Notes under the pieces: model-generated | What the model was told of the DNA's origin: nothing | The model's database searches: none | Seen by the model: only the letters and a program-made list of their open reading frames with translations | Made by a program: the position numbers and the translations under genes | Shown: positions 11,149 to 26,100 of the stretch, one piece after another | How the letters are laid out: the number at the start of each line of letters is the position of its first letter | How positions within the stretch are numbered: position 1 is the stretch's first letter | Assembly: GCF_019925205.1 (NCBI RefSeq) | Contig: NC_083565.1 | Location: forward strand, 18,008,241-18,072,240 | DNA: 64,000 nucleotides | Direction: 5' to 3' | From: Metopolophium dirhodum | Taxonomy: Eukaryota; Arthropoda; Insecta; Hemiptera; Aphididae

Positions 11149-14100
11149 CTGAATATGTCAACCGAGAAAACAAAACCGAAACGGAATTTAAAAATAGTTT
11201 ATTCAAATGATTTCTCCCTCCTCCGTCCATTATGGTTTGTGGGGGAGGGGGGTCTGGTTCTGCGGACGGTACTCACTTAACTGCCTGCGCCTTTTTGGTC
11301 TTGACAAACACCCGGTAACCGACGCATACCAGGATGAGGAACAGCGGCCCCAACAGGAGCAGCATGATCGGTACGATCGTCACCAGGGCCCTCGACGAAA
11401 ACTCTTGATGACCTGTTGCGCGTGCGTCGACATCGCGATTAATCAATGTAGGTAATAGGTATTGTAGTAGTATGTACGCTTAACATTATATTTTATTCGT
11501 CATTTGGGTAATCAAAAAGTTGTGCAGCACCACCCGGACAATAATCAATTACTGCGGCTCGCTGAATATTCTAAAGTGCGGCGATCGATAAAGAACTATG
11601 ATTTTTTATGTTTTAGTATTAATACTTTTCCAAGTTTTCCACCATCGTAGGGTACAAACAATAATGTGTTTCGATTTTGGGATCTTTATTGACTAAAATC
11701 TATTTATTTTCAAAACAAAATGTACATGTTTAAAAATAAAACCAAGACGCAATCATTACCTATTCATATTTTATTTGTAAACCTAAACAGAAAATAATGT
11801 TTCATTGGTGTATGTGTTTTTTTCGCTGTTTATCTCTAATCTACTAATATTAATCTCGGATTCTCACTACCGGCACTGTCACCACTTCATATTTATCTAT
11901 GTATCTACATAGTAATGACTCATTACTTATTGATCAGGACGAATAGGCCCCAACGTGATTTTATTCGTGCGCCGAGCGGTCCCTTTTAAATAATTATCGA
12001 TTCCAATTTCTGCGGTATCAATCACAATTTTACGATATTAGGTAAGTATTTAAATCGTACAATTACAATAATTGTACGGTGTTCTGCATAATATTGTAGA
12101 TAGCCTACGGTGATGGGAATTTTATTTTCTTATGCGGAATCGTTCCAATTGGTAAAGTTACAATAAAGTAAATGAGGGACAATCGGTGCCCACCTACTTG
12201 TTATCGTTTAATAATAATCGTCAGTAGTGTTGTGAAAGTGGATATATCATAATAATTTAAATATATATCCGCCTTTTTGGTTGTTCAATGTACCGAGCAA
12301 CAGCTATCGTATTCGTTCCTGCAGATAAAAACGAATGATCAATGAATATGTGCACTTTGCACTTATTAAAGAGTATCTATAATGTATCAACTGTATATCG
12401 GTGTCAAGTGAGAACCACCGATCGATATAATATATTGTACTTTAGTTGGTTACTGTGGTAAATTATCACTGTGTCACAGTGGCGGCCCGAAAGGTTTAAT
12501 TTTGACGCTGCTGCGTTTTTCTGAGGGCTGGTGGCAGTGGGGCCGAAGTCAATGATAAGGTCTGACCACGGCCGACCTCTCAGCCATATTTTATTTACAT
12601 CATCCCTAACTTTGTTATAAGTAAATAATGTATGTTGTGTAGGTGGAAGAATTCAATTAATTCCCATCACAAAGTTCTTGCCTATTAGACGTTTTTTGTA
12701 AATTTTCTCACGTACCCTAAATAAATCATAGAGATAATCTTGGTTTTAAAATAAAATTCGTTTGGCGATGGTAACTATCCAATTAACGTAGTGAATTATA
12801 CTAAAAAAAATGTACCTACACTTGAAAAGAAATAAAACACAGTTCATGTGAAATGAAAATGATTGCGATTTAATTAACACTTTAAAACTTAATCGTTAAA
12901 TCGTACATGGGTGCACCACAATCGCGGTACAATTGTCATACAAAATTGATAATGTATTTACAATCGGTGTTTATAAACAATTATAATATATTTATATATA
13001 CATATTATACGTAAATACGTAATAACGAAAAATATATCGAAAGCCGAATTTTCATTCCACATGATTGCCATCACGGCGACGTTTATAATAGTAGGTATTG
13101 CATACAGTCAACTGTGGTTTATCGATTCCGTTACCTGTACTTGGTTACAATAATTTGTTGTACGACTATAATAATTAGACTGAACAGGACTCACTAGGAT
13201 TGCTATAATTTTATTGTCTATTCAAATTTAATTCGTGGGTTGTCGGAGAAAAATTTAGAAACAAATATTAATATACCTAATAATATAGAGCTGTGCACAT
13301 TTTTTTAAAATATTATTAGGTATAATTATTTAAATGCGATTTGCCGATTATTAACACCGAACCGCGTGGCTGGAGAGGAGCCTCGACATAACACTATCAG
13401 GTATGTACGTTACTCCAAGTGTAACCACATCAAGGTTTTGCACTAGATTCGGTTTCAAACGCACCGGAATAAAATATTTAAACAAACGTTTGGGTGCTCG
13501 CCGTTCTGGTTAATAATGCCCGTAACGGGTGTTGGATTTTTAAATTTTAATGAATTTTAGGGGTGTAAGGTGTAACGGGTTCCGATTAATTCAGGTCATA
13601 TAGGCCCTGAATAACAAACTAATAGCCAGTTCATCTTAATATAATATAAAATTTTGTACACAAGCGTGAACGAGTCCAATAGATGATAATAATAATATTA
13701 TTATTATTGAATATCTTTCAAACAGATTATTATTAGATAATGTTATGTTATTATATAGTACCGCCGCCGTGTCATGCGTTTGGAATGAAATTTCGTCCTT
13801 TTACACACACACACACACAAAAGAAAACGATTATTTTTTCGTTTTCAAAACGAGTCTTTGAATCTGGACGGCAAAATCTGTTTTTGGACCGCCACTGACG
13901 GTCCAGCGGGCGACCGCCATCCCGTGGCCGCCTCTGAGACCATCGGCTGAAGCGGCGGCAGCGACGGCGGTGGCGGAGGCTCCCGGAACGTCGGCGATCC
14001 AGGCACGTAAATTGCCGTCCTCTTGTCCACCTTGTCCAGCTGTCCCTCGTACTCGGCGTCCAGGTCCCAGACCTTGGTGTGGTCGAAGTCCACTTCCGGT

Positions 14101-17100
14101 TTGCCGGGCAGCGGCTCGTGCGTCCGGTACACGGCGTCGTACGACCGGCGCGGGTTCGTGGAACTGGGCACCGAACTGGCCGGGCCCTCCTCGGTGGACG
14201 ACTCATCGCCGCGGCCGCCGTCGTCGTCGTTTTCTCCATCGTCGCGGCGGCGCCCGTTATTCTTGGCCGCCGCGCCCGCCGACGACAGATCGACCGTGCT
14301 CAGGGCCAGCACCGAGTTGCGCCTCTTGGCCGCCCGCGCCGTCTGGTACCGCAGGCTCAGCCGGCCGCTGCGCCGGTACACTCGCGACACCACACAGCAA
14401 ATGCCTACCAGCAGCGGTACTATGAGGGCCGCAATCAGTGCGATCGTCGTCCACGCGCTCCGCGACTCGTACTCGATGTGACCTTTACACCACGTCATCA
14501 CATCACTCTTATATTATAATATTATTTTATTTCATAAGTAATGATATATCATATTTTATGGATTAGAAGAATAATGGTTTAATATTGGTGTATTGGTGTC
14601 ATGAGCGTGCTCAGAATTTCTGGCAGGGTAGTCATACACAATTACATAACACATTAACACACACACATATTACGTATATATATATTCATATTCACACCTA
14701 AGTTATAAATACTAATTTGGATGGGGTAAACTCATTTAACTACAATTTACCATAGTAAAAAGTATTTTATGATTGACTATTAATTATTATCATAATAATA
14801 ATATTGAATATTGAAGGGGGGGGGGGGAAAGTTCGCAGAGTAGTCAAGTGCCTACCATGACTACCCCGTGCGCACGCTTATGATTGGTGTCATGTGTGCA
14901 GTCAGTGGCGTATCTGATAAGCAGCCTAAGCCTGCAGCAATGGTTGGCGAGCGATTAATGTTGTGTTGTACGCAGTGAAAAAACCGTGGGAATTCTATGT
15001 ACGCAATGTATTTTACGAGATTGTCCCATATTCGAATCAACCGTGTTTTAAACAACACTCTTGTCCCGTATTTTGCAGATTCATCCATCCCGAATGACCC
15101 GTATCCGTAGGGTCGTACCTATGACTTATTGTTTTCCTTAAATTTTATAATTGTGATTTTTTCTTATGAATTTTTTAAACGAGAGTTGTCTATAAGTCAA
15201 ACAATTTCATTTGCAAAATGTATTGTTCATTTTAAAACTGTATTTGCATTGAATGTCGAGAAAACCTTCTCGGTTTAAAAATAGTGTCATACCTATATTT
15301 ATATTTAATTTGCATAAGGAAAATTGCCATTACCTAGTAAATAGCAATGACTATATAATGACTAATAATTTGTTTTTACTATATTAATATCATCTATTGA
15401 AAACCATTTTTAACTTGTATAATATTACCGAGAGGTCAAAAATTGATTTTCATAAGAATTCGCACCTATAATACGAAATATCACTTAAAACATTTTTAGG
15501 TACCTACTAAAAAGTAAAAAATAATTATTCATTGTTACAGAATAATAGGTAACTTTTGAGCTAAAGACTAATTTCGACAAGCCCCCATCCCCATGACCCC
15601 ATCCGCTTGTATAAATTATAAGTATGATTTAAAATATCCCGTATTTAAAAATAATAAAACTGGAATCCCTACCCAAACGGACACCTCCTAATAGCGAATG
15701 ATATTTCGTGAAAAACTCTCTACGAACCGATACCTTAGAATAATGAAAAAAAATTCAGTGACAAGGTTTCACTATTTATACATCTCAAAATCTCACATTT
15801 ATCAACTCAAATTCAAAGAGTTTTGAATTTTTTTTATATGGTGGTGTAATAATTTTACCATTTCATTGTTATAGTCCTTTATAATTTGTAAACACATGGA
15901 AAAACACCACCAATCGTCTCTGTCAAATACGCCACTGATGACATGTCCATCATAGATCTATTAACTTTAGTTATAAGAACAATAGTTTGAAGGGGTTAAG
16001 CCTGAGACGTTCAACGCAAGAATAACTGCTGTAGCCTTCTTTATATTGGAGCCATTAAGAATTTTTTCAAAATATCATAAACCAAGCATAACGACAGACA
16101 TGAGTTTATGACATGTTTATGTTCATCGTATTGTGTAAAACAATTATGTCTATGTGTGATATGTCTATAATAGAATAGTAATTTTTATCACTATAATCAG
16201 TAGCGTATTCAAGAAGAATTATCCTGGAGTATTGTTAGGTTAGACCCCCCCCCCCACCAAAAAAAAAACAAAACAAAAATGTATGGAAACGTTTTTTAGT
16301 ATTTTACATTTTTTGTACATTATCATCTATTGAATAAATACAAATAATTATCTAGTAGCCACTAGTCAGTGGATAGATAGTTTAAGATAATAATAAGGTA
16401 GGTATCCAATATTGTTACTTGTTTAGACACTTAGGGCCCTCCCTTTCAAAACGCCACTGATTATAACTATTTTACGGATGTAGTATAAAAAATATGACGA
16501 CGTCTGTCGTTTGGCGTTTTAAATATTATACGTTAACTATAGAAACATTCAACAGATTGGTGTTTGGTAAGTAAAAACTTTCATTTTTAAGATATTTTAT
16601 GTTCACCAAACACAACAATTATACACATAGAATCTATAGTATAGATAGCATCTATACTTATTTCAAAAAAAGTTTTTCTGAAAAGTTCGTTAACATAAAA
16701 CATTTGAAAATATTATTATATGAATCAACATTTTTGACGGACGGTTAAGAAATCGATAAGTATCGAGTCCAGTTATATAAAGTTTTCCTATGTGACTAAA
16801 TTATTTCCTTTCTGTGAATAGTATAATTTTCCAGCTAGTACAATATACAATCATTTTATTATAATTTTAAGTGGCCTCTGCAATCGCGTAGGTATCTATT
16901 ATCTATTATGTAAACAGATTATTGTACAAAGAAAAGTTTATGTAAAAATAAGTACGTGTTGTAGGTGAGGAAACACTCGAACATCATAAGCATTTAAAAT
17001 CTATCAAAGACACCGCTCAATCCACAGCATTCACTTCTCAAAAGATAATAAAAAGTGGAGGAATTGCACGTTATTAGCAGCGAGTACCCATGAGAAACTA

Positions 17101-20100
17101 TATTATTTTCTTTTTCAGCGAATAGAAATTATTACGCCCACCGACTTTCAATTTGAAATAAAAGTATACGATTAGAAGATGTATGTTAATTGTATAAATT
17201 CTGTATATTATATTGTCCGGGTTTCAGCTATTTACTAACATTTTTTATTTTTTTTTTTTTTGAAGCAGATTAAACGTTTGTATACCTAGATACTCCAATG
17301 AAACAAATTGGGGGGATTTAAAATGTTGTTGCGTAGGCAAACATTTCGTCAAATACACGGCGAGTACCTATGATATATTATATAAATGTTAAACATTGTC
17401 GACTTTCCTATTTTTGAGTAGGGGCCCCTATAGATCTATAATATTCTATAATATGACATAATATTATACCTAGGTGCGATTTTTTCAACTCGAAATTCGA
17501 CTGTTATTATTATATTTTTATCGCGAGTATTCAAAACGTCAACATTGTTGGCACTTACGTAAGCATTCCGTGTACCCGTACTCCGGTACGTCCCATTTAC
17601 CGTCGGACGAGCAAGATCTCCTCTGGTCTCCAATCAATACGAATTCTTGATTACACTCGAACGTCACCTTGGTGTTGGGTACAAACAGAAAGTTACTTTT
17701 TCGTCCGAAACGTGGCGTTTCCAAAACCCCGCACGATATCACTATATACAAAAGTACGTCAAAATATTAAGTAAACAAAAATATAATATCACGTGCGATC
17801 TGGCCGATCCACCAGCAGCCAATAGGTACACGTTATACATAATATACGTACTAATATATTATACATAATATATGTACTATAATATTATTATAGTACGCGC
17901 GACCTCTAAAATTAGATTTACTATATTTTGTATCATTACCTCTCTGTTTGCTCATCTTTTTCGTATTGACATACCCGTCTTGATATTGTAACGTGTAAAA
18001 CGCCAAATCCCTATCGAGACTCACCGCATAATCGTATTTACATTGGTACGAGTCACCGCAAAGTTCGTTGGCTTTCTGTATGTCGGAAGATCGGTTAGCC
18101 GGTATAATGAGTTCCGGAGTGGGCTCGAAAACAGGCTCAAACGTTCGGTTCGCATAGTAACTAGCCGTCCGACCGTATTCGCGAAAGAATAATGCGCCGC
18201 CTTTGTTCTTCTCGTCTCTGTCTTCCAAAATCCCTGCGAGAAAAAGAATAATTAATAATATAATGTCTTCACAAAACAACGAAAAATAATTAACAAAAGA
18301 AATAAACACGGTCGCTACATACCATATCGCGTTAATATTATTTTACTCACAATTTGATGCATACTGTTTGTGTACCGATTCGAAATCGAACGTATTAGGT
18401 TGCACTATTGTGCCGTCGGGTTGAGTAAAATCATCGGACTGATCAAAACTCCAGTTACCAAACAATCCTCTGGTTCGATTCTGTGTATAAAAAAATAAAT
18501 AAAAAAATGCACAAGTGTATATCTATTCTATATCTCGTAGCGGCCATATTATAATCATTGAAATAGAGAAATAATTGTAATAATCATATATTTACGATAA
18601 ACTGCCAGGGCAAATACACTCGAGTAGTCATGAATCCTTTGTTTTCCAATACTTCCAACCCAGCGCCAGACTGAAACATGACCACGATTTCGGACTGGTT
18701 TAAAACGTAAGAAGGCGCGTAAACGGTCACACCTTGAAACGAATTTAAAAAATCATAAATTTATAGGTATATGTATAGCATAAGTAACAACGATTTGACA
18801 GTAATTAAATAATAGCCCGATTATAATAAGAATAAAATATTCAAATTTTACCGTGAAAATGTTGCACCTTCAACGCCGGTCTGTCGAAATACACTCGTTT
18901 ACCGTCGGCAAAAACGTCCATCCTGTACCTCCACTGGGCCACTCTGGGCCGTAATCGGACTTCAATCACGGTGGAGGTATTGTCGCGAGACACTACGGAC
19001 GTCAGCGTGGTGGCCTTTACCGGTCCATATATATTGTCCGGCAACTGTTCGAATCTACCTTGCACGTCAAATTTGAACTTTTCCGATTCCACGTGAACCA
19101 ACACGAACTCGCCTTTGCCGTTAAAAGTGTACTCCAGATCGTCGAAAGTAATCACGTGAGGATCGCCGAAGACGGTAGCTATATAATATATTAGTTGTAT
19201 ACTTTGTATAATATGATCGATGTGTAATATCAATTATCATCACGTAATTGGCATAATATTATAACGTACATGTTATATAATTTACCTACGTAGTTGTACA
19301 ATAAAATAATCTATACCAAGTATATGATATATAATTATGATTAGCACATAGGTTATAGGCACTTACAATTACCATCAAACAGGGTTTACTTTGGGGCAGT
19401 TTTAAAATTTAATTAAAATGTATGAATATATAGTTGAATTTTTTTTTATAGTTTTTAAGATATATCTCTGGAATTCCGCGGCAATCAAGCCACAAGCGTC
19501 CATTTGGTATTTCTATTGCCATTAACAAAATACATAACAATAACGTTACCCACTATACTATTGATGTAGCGATATATTATACTTAATGTTGTATTTTGTT
19601 TGTAATATTGTTCCAGTTTATAAATTATCTGCACTATTAGGCTTTGGCCCGTTATTTTGTAATCAATTGAATAAATTATTATTATTATTATATTAATTAC
19701 TAAACCTTTATTTAGTTCTACCTATATTATCGCGCTAAAGAGTAGGTACCGTATTTTACGTGTAATTCGAGTGTATAATTGTACATGGCATGAGCCATGA
19801 GCGCGTGACATCGAAAGGCAAACATTCTGAACATTTTGATGTGGTTCATTCGATACGAACCGGCATAGCGCGAAAAACAATCAATTAATTTTTGCCCCGA
19901 ATCACCAACCATTTTGACGGGGCACTTATACTCGTATTATCTATAATAATATGTTAGATACACATACCCACGTATGGCGATTGGTATGCGACGCAATCTT
20001 GAGATGGACGTCTTTCAAATCGGTAAGTTTCGCAGCCGACCGCCTGCTCTTCCTGCCACATACAACACGGGAAAAAAGGGCTCATGTCGTGGAACCACTG

Positions 20101-23100
20101 GGACAGCGTTGGAACCTGGAAATCGTCAACGTTTCGTGGTTAAAACCCGTTTTGGCCGGATGTGCGCCGTGGGCGTTTTCCGTCGAAATTCACTTTGTTG
20201 GCTTCGGTCCACGGTAAGAATCCCAGGTTGTGCGATCTCCGCGGCCTCGAGCCCCACTGCTGGTCGTAAGACAACATCAGGTAATTGTTTTTGTCGTAGC
20301 AACACTGCTGTTCCGAGCCCTCCATGCTCGGGGCCCCGGTCGTGACACAGTGCACTGCACCCTTGTTGTACAGACACTGGGGGTTGGCGTCCCGGTCGCA
20401 GTCGGCGTCGGGCAAGAACCGGCCGCGGTCGACGAGCGCGTGCTCCAGCGTGCACGGGCACTGGAATATCTCGGCCGCAAAGTTTTTCAGATACCTGTCG
20501 TTCTTAATCCAATTGTCGCACAGTCTCTCGGGCCAAGAAGACCCGTGCCACCGTTCCCACTGCGGTGCGAAATACCACGCAAGAGGTACGGGCTTGCTCC
20601 ACAGTATCCTATATGTCACAACACAAGTAACAACGGTGAACGTCAAGACTGAGCGTGTGGAGTTAGCCCACCCCTGCACCTTGTCCAAATTACACTGGGC
20701 CATTTGGAACTTTAAAAGCTCAATTTGTATGTAGGTACTTAATTGTAAACTTACTTGACGAATTTGTAAGTTCATCGGTTCGAAGAAATAGCCAAAATTA
20801 ACTTGTAGGCTATCTTCACACTATCCCACCCTCCCAAAACCATTTCGTCCAAATGTTAAGTCTTAGAGCTTAATTTGTATAAATAAGGGGAAGATAATGT
20901 GAAGTTAGCCCCTCTATTAAGTTTATATTGGTCATTACTTCGCTGTGAGGAAGTTACAATTAATTACTTACAATTTATAAGCTCTACAACTTAAAATTGT
21001 TTAAGTGTAATTTGGATTAGGTGCGTGGAATAGTGTAAAGACCCAAGTACCCAAGTTAATTTTGGATACTTCTTCGAACCGATGAACTTACATAATATTC
21101 TAAAAATCAAATTACAATGTCTTACAAATTGGGATTATCTAACATACAATTGACCGGGTGTATAATTTTGACAAGAGGGAGGCCAACTTCACACACGTGG
21201 CAAACGGTTCATCCGTTTTCGCTAAATTTGTTTACACGATTTTATATGTATAACAATGCATTATATTATTAATATAAAGGTGGTTACGGAGAAATCGACA
21301 TGCCGGAGTACATCGTCGGGTTGGACAGTTGTATTTGCAAGAATCCAAACGTCAAATCTAAGTTTTGGACGTTGTCGCGGTCTTCGAAAGTAGCCGGGCT
21401 TATGACGTATTCACCCGAATTGGGAATATCTTTCTACGTCGATACAACATAATGAAATTATATAGGTATAGGTAATTGAAACAACAAAATGAAAAACTGT
21501 AGGTTGGATAAACGATCGCTTACCGCTATAACATCGATGAATACGAGTTCGGGTGCGATTGTTACTTCTCTGTAACCGTAAAGGGATATCTGTATTTGCG
21601 CGTCAAAATTCGTAGTAAGATTTTGCTTCTCCCAGGTAATTTTTATTTCTTTAGGCTTTCTTTCTCGTATCGCCGAGTCTTGGAACCGAATTCGTTCGGT
21701 AGCCGTGGCTGGAGTCTCTGCAAATAAATGTGAAAAAGACATATAGGGTATGTGAACAAAACTTAGTATAATATGTTTCGTATATCCGGCCGATATCATC
21801 ATACCCACAAAGTATTTTCCCTTCCAGTTGTATTTTTCGTCACCAATCGCCACGTCAAATATTACATAACCTTCGGCCATCAAAAACGGCTGAATGCAAA
21901 CGGCACGGTTTCTATTCACTACGGTGCCGACAACTTCTTCCGTGTCAAATCTACAGTGGTTTATTATAGAGCATTGGTAAATCATAGGTATTTCACTCGA
22001 ACTTTTCTTAAGATTTTCATAAGCTAACTAAAAATGTGTTACTTACTTGCATCGTACTTTGTCTCCGGGCTCAAAACACGGTCCGGTGATGTTGACGACA
22101 GTGCCGCCTAACATGTTGCCACTCTCCGGTGCGAAAACCAACGGCAAATTTGTACCAGCTGTACACACCGTAAAGCATAATATTTTATGTTTTAGAAATT
22201 GTACAGTACGCATGACCTGAATACTTAACACCCGTGGCAACAGGGCCATAAATACGGGGGGGGGGGGGACTAATGATTTCACTACGTTCATTTAAAAGCA
22301 TCATAAGAGTATCAAGTATAGACCTGAGCTACAGGTTAATTTTACATGTTAAATTGCATACACTATTTACGCCTATGTGCCCACCCCCAGTGTTTCAGGT
22401 CTATTTCAATGACTTTCAAAATTTAAACTTTGGAAAATGTCTTCTTTCAGAGTTGCACATCTCGGAAATTATTTGTGCACAATGGATGAAACTTTGAATA
22501 CATTTCTACACAAACATTTGGCACTTTAAAAAAGTCTAATAACTACGGAAGTATTAACTTTTTAAGAAAATAACTTAAACGCATTAACCAAAATAGTATT
22601 CTATAAATATATGTTAAATACATTTTCAAAATTATTATTTAAAACTGATTTACTAACCGATATCTTTGTTACACGTTCCTAACATAATGTTTTCGTCGAT
22701 TCTGAATATATGTCGGCCAGGAAAATTATTGGCCCAACCACGACCCACCAAGTCTCTAATGGTCGATCTTTGGGAATAAGGATAATATTCGAAACTCCTA
22801 GTCCCATTTCCAGCGTTGAATCCCACCTAGAACATAATAATAATTATATAATATTTTTACGACACGGTATCATATAGAAACATCGAAACTGATTTTTCAA
22901 TTAACTCACAAAAGCTGGTACTCCTCCTTCGCCGCCAGTCGTATCGCCCCCGGCTTCTGTATGACTAGTCCATTGCATGTCTACGTAATTGAATATGGCG
23001 TAAGTGAATACTTCGTCGGTGGCTAAGATCATTTGAAACGTATTAGTCTGAAATGAAAAATAAAAATGATTTGTTTTGCATCGAGATGATGTTTATAAGA

Positions 23101-26100
23101 CAGTGAAGAGCTCGATAATGAAATTAAACTATTATTGCGCATTGCTCGTGTTTACCCTGTAAAGTGAATTGTCAATTCCTCCGGCAAATGACATGTTTTT
23201 CCACGTAATAATAGCTGAATGTTTGGGTACGAACGAGTCGGCACCAACTACGCCTTCTCGAATATCCCACATTAATCTTTCTCTCATTTCCACTCCGAAC
23301 TGATCGGTTCGAGCTTGCAAATCCCTCTCCAGGCGGAAATAAACTCCAGGCTTGCGTCGGTCAATGTCGTCAGCTCTGAGTGAACCAATCCGACACTTGC
23401 TGTAGAATATACCGATGAAGGACGGGTCGTTTTTTTTCGGCCACTCTTTGATCGGAAATGACAACGGATATCGGTAGTGTTTCGGTGGATCACTGAATTC
23501 TAAATAACCGTTCATTGACACCCGAGTGTAGTTGAATCGAAAGCCGAAGAACGGCAATTGGAAATTAAAATTTTTGTGAATCTGAGGCATAGACCCGTGT
23601 ATGTCGGTTTGGTAATCTCCTAGGTCATTATCACCGCCTCTATCGAAATACCAGTACATGAACTCTTCTCGGATTTCCACCAATCTCTCTTCGGTCAAAA
23701 CGTACGGAGCTGAACCAGCTTGTAATCTTAGAGTAGGAGGTGCATATCTGGACGCGAAACTGTCTGTAAGTAATATAAAATTAAGACTTCAATATTTTAG
23801 TGTGTATACTCCGGCCCACGAGAGAGTATCCTCGTTTTGCGCATGCAGACTGTAGGTATTCCCCCACTTTGTGCCATTTAGTGTATGCGTCAAATACGTG
23901 GCGATGCGCGGAATCGGACGAGTTTTCGTCGGGCGACGGGATATTCTCTCGTGGGCCGGAGTATAGTATACATCATACATTATACATAGTACAATATTTA
24001 ATAAATTAAACGTAGAAGTATTCAGTAGTACATACTACTTAAGTAGTAGTAATTGTCTTAATTAAGTAATCAATTCTTATGTATTAACATTTTGAATTCC
24101 TATGCTTACATATCAAGTTACATTTTTTTTGGAATAGCTATATGTACTTATTTAAATGTAATTATATTAGTTTTGACTTTCTTGTACTTAAGATATTTAT
24201 AAAAAAATGTCAACCTACAGATATAATATATTTTAACTGTTGTTGAGCAAAAACGCAAAGGTAGTATAGTCTTACATTTAATAGAAATGTTGAATAATAT
24301 TATAATCATATAAGTGATAAAAAGTATGAGTTTACAGTATTTTATCAACTAATAAAACTAATTAATCAATATGTATAGGTATGATGTATAAAGGTATTTT
24401 AACGACTTGAATCATAGGTACGTTTTTAGATATAATAGTACAAAAGTAAATACACTGAAAAGTGTTGGCAGGTACATGCGGTAATATAATATTATGTTTT
24501 ATGATTTTGTCACTGTGTAAATACGAACTACAACAGGAAGCGGTTTGAATATGAATCTGTTACGTATTAAGTTATTGTTTTCAGTGATGGAATTTGTAGT
24601 AGTTGCGTCATACTCATAGTTTTACCGAGCAGTGAGCTTACGTTTAGAGATAAACATAAACATAACTATATGACACACCATATATTATATTATATTATAC
24701 TCTATATAAATATATTATAATCCAATCAAGCATTTATAACACAGAATAATAATATTACTCAACTGATATAACTGGAACTATTATAATAATATTATATTAT
24801 TTCATTGGTATTAAATTAAAAGTATTATGAAAAAATTCGTGAATTCTTAAATTTATATTATATACATATATATATTATATTCGTTTCATATAAGTAGTTA
24901 AATATATGTATCGTATAATATTATACAAGCTGCGAATATTATACAAAAACTACAAATAGTATTAATACAAATCTTAAAATCTAGTTACGGCTTACAAATA
25001 TATTTACACCAATTTATTGGGAATATGTGCACATGGCCCTCCATGCACGGCTGCACGCGTGTTCATTATATATTTAGTTCTGAGGTCTGCGATTGGTCTA
25101 CATTTTTTAGCGCAATACCTATAACTATAATATTATAGTATAATAGCATTCCACTTTCCACTCATCAAATTACTTACATCGTAACTTCCATTGGAAATAT
25201 CGAAATACTCTAAAGTAAACATCAATCACCTAATCTATAGTATGAATTTAGGAATTTTCAATACAACTACCTTATAGGCTATAAGTAGTATACCGCTACA
25301 GAGTACAGACGATATTATATTATTATGTTTATTACGATCGTAAAAATAATACACACAATTTATATTATTCGATAAGTACCTCCTAACTAGTTTAACAATA
25401 CATTCAGTTATATAAAACGTACCAATTTACTACTAAATAGTTTATCTTTTCACAAGACGGTAATTTCGTTTAGAATACAATATTGTGTTTAATTTTTGTT
25501 GAATTATGTATAATTATGTTGTAGAATAGGTATAAACAATAGTTGATATAGTATAACTGTATAAGTGAGTGTTAGTGTGTTATACTTTATACTAAACAGT
25601 TTAATTATTTATGTTGAACAAGTTTATTCGATTAGAGCACGTGAGTTCTCTTATAAATGATTTAATGTAGGGTAGGTACCTACTTAGTAGTTTGGAGTTA
25701 TTTCATTTAATTCATATTAATTAGGTACAGTTTATGGATTAAATAAATTTGCTTTCAAAATGTATACCTATTGATACTACAAATTAAAAAATAGGTAGGT
25801 ATATAATATATATATATATATATATTATTAACTACCTAGATAATATTTTATATGGAAAATGCAACTCATTTGTCATTATTATAAAGTTCTATAGTTCGTA
25901 TCAGTTGTTATTAAATTAAGTTCATATTATGGTCGTATTGAAATCTGGACTAAAAAATTTTTATAGATGATAAGGCAAAATTAGAACATTATTAGATGAT
26001 TAATTATGTATTCTTCATAATATTAAGTATTGACAGGTTTAAAATAATTATGTTAACTGAACACTTATTGCCCTTCACGGGCGTAAATTATTTAATAAAT

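Larger units (their letters stand above)
14483..17558 (-). other. mesh intron between sushi and proximal terminal exon
   Basis: A 3.1 kb AT-rich intron. It contains G and C homopolymers (about 14817-14827 and 16245-16255) and two inverted-repeat elements with CAGTGGCG-like ends, listed separately. No coding exon is recognised. Confidence 0.6.

Noticed and set aside
13970..14519. Plus-strand frames of about 150 codons
   Set aside because: They are antisense shadows of the GC-rich proximal mesh exon, which has a clear membrane helix and splice acceptor.
20140..20193. Reading through to the stop at 20140 as a truncated Mesh
   Set aside because: A 78-base GT-AG intron (20193-20116) restores the AMOP cysteines in phase, so the stop is intronic.
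19951..20734. Plus-strand frames of 88 to 140 codons
   Set aside because: They are antisense to the AMOP exons of mesh, where the minus-strand cysteine pattern is unambiguous.
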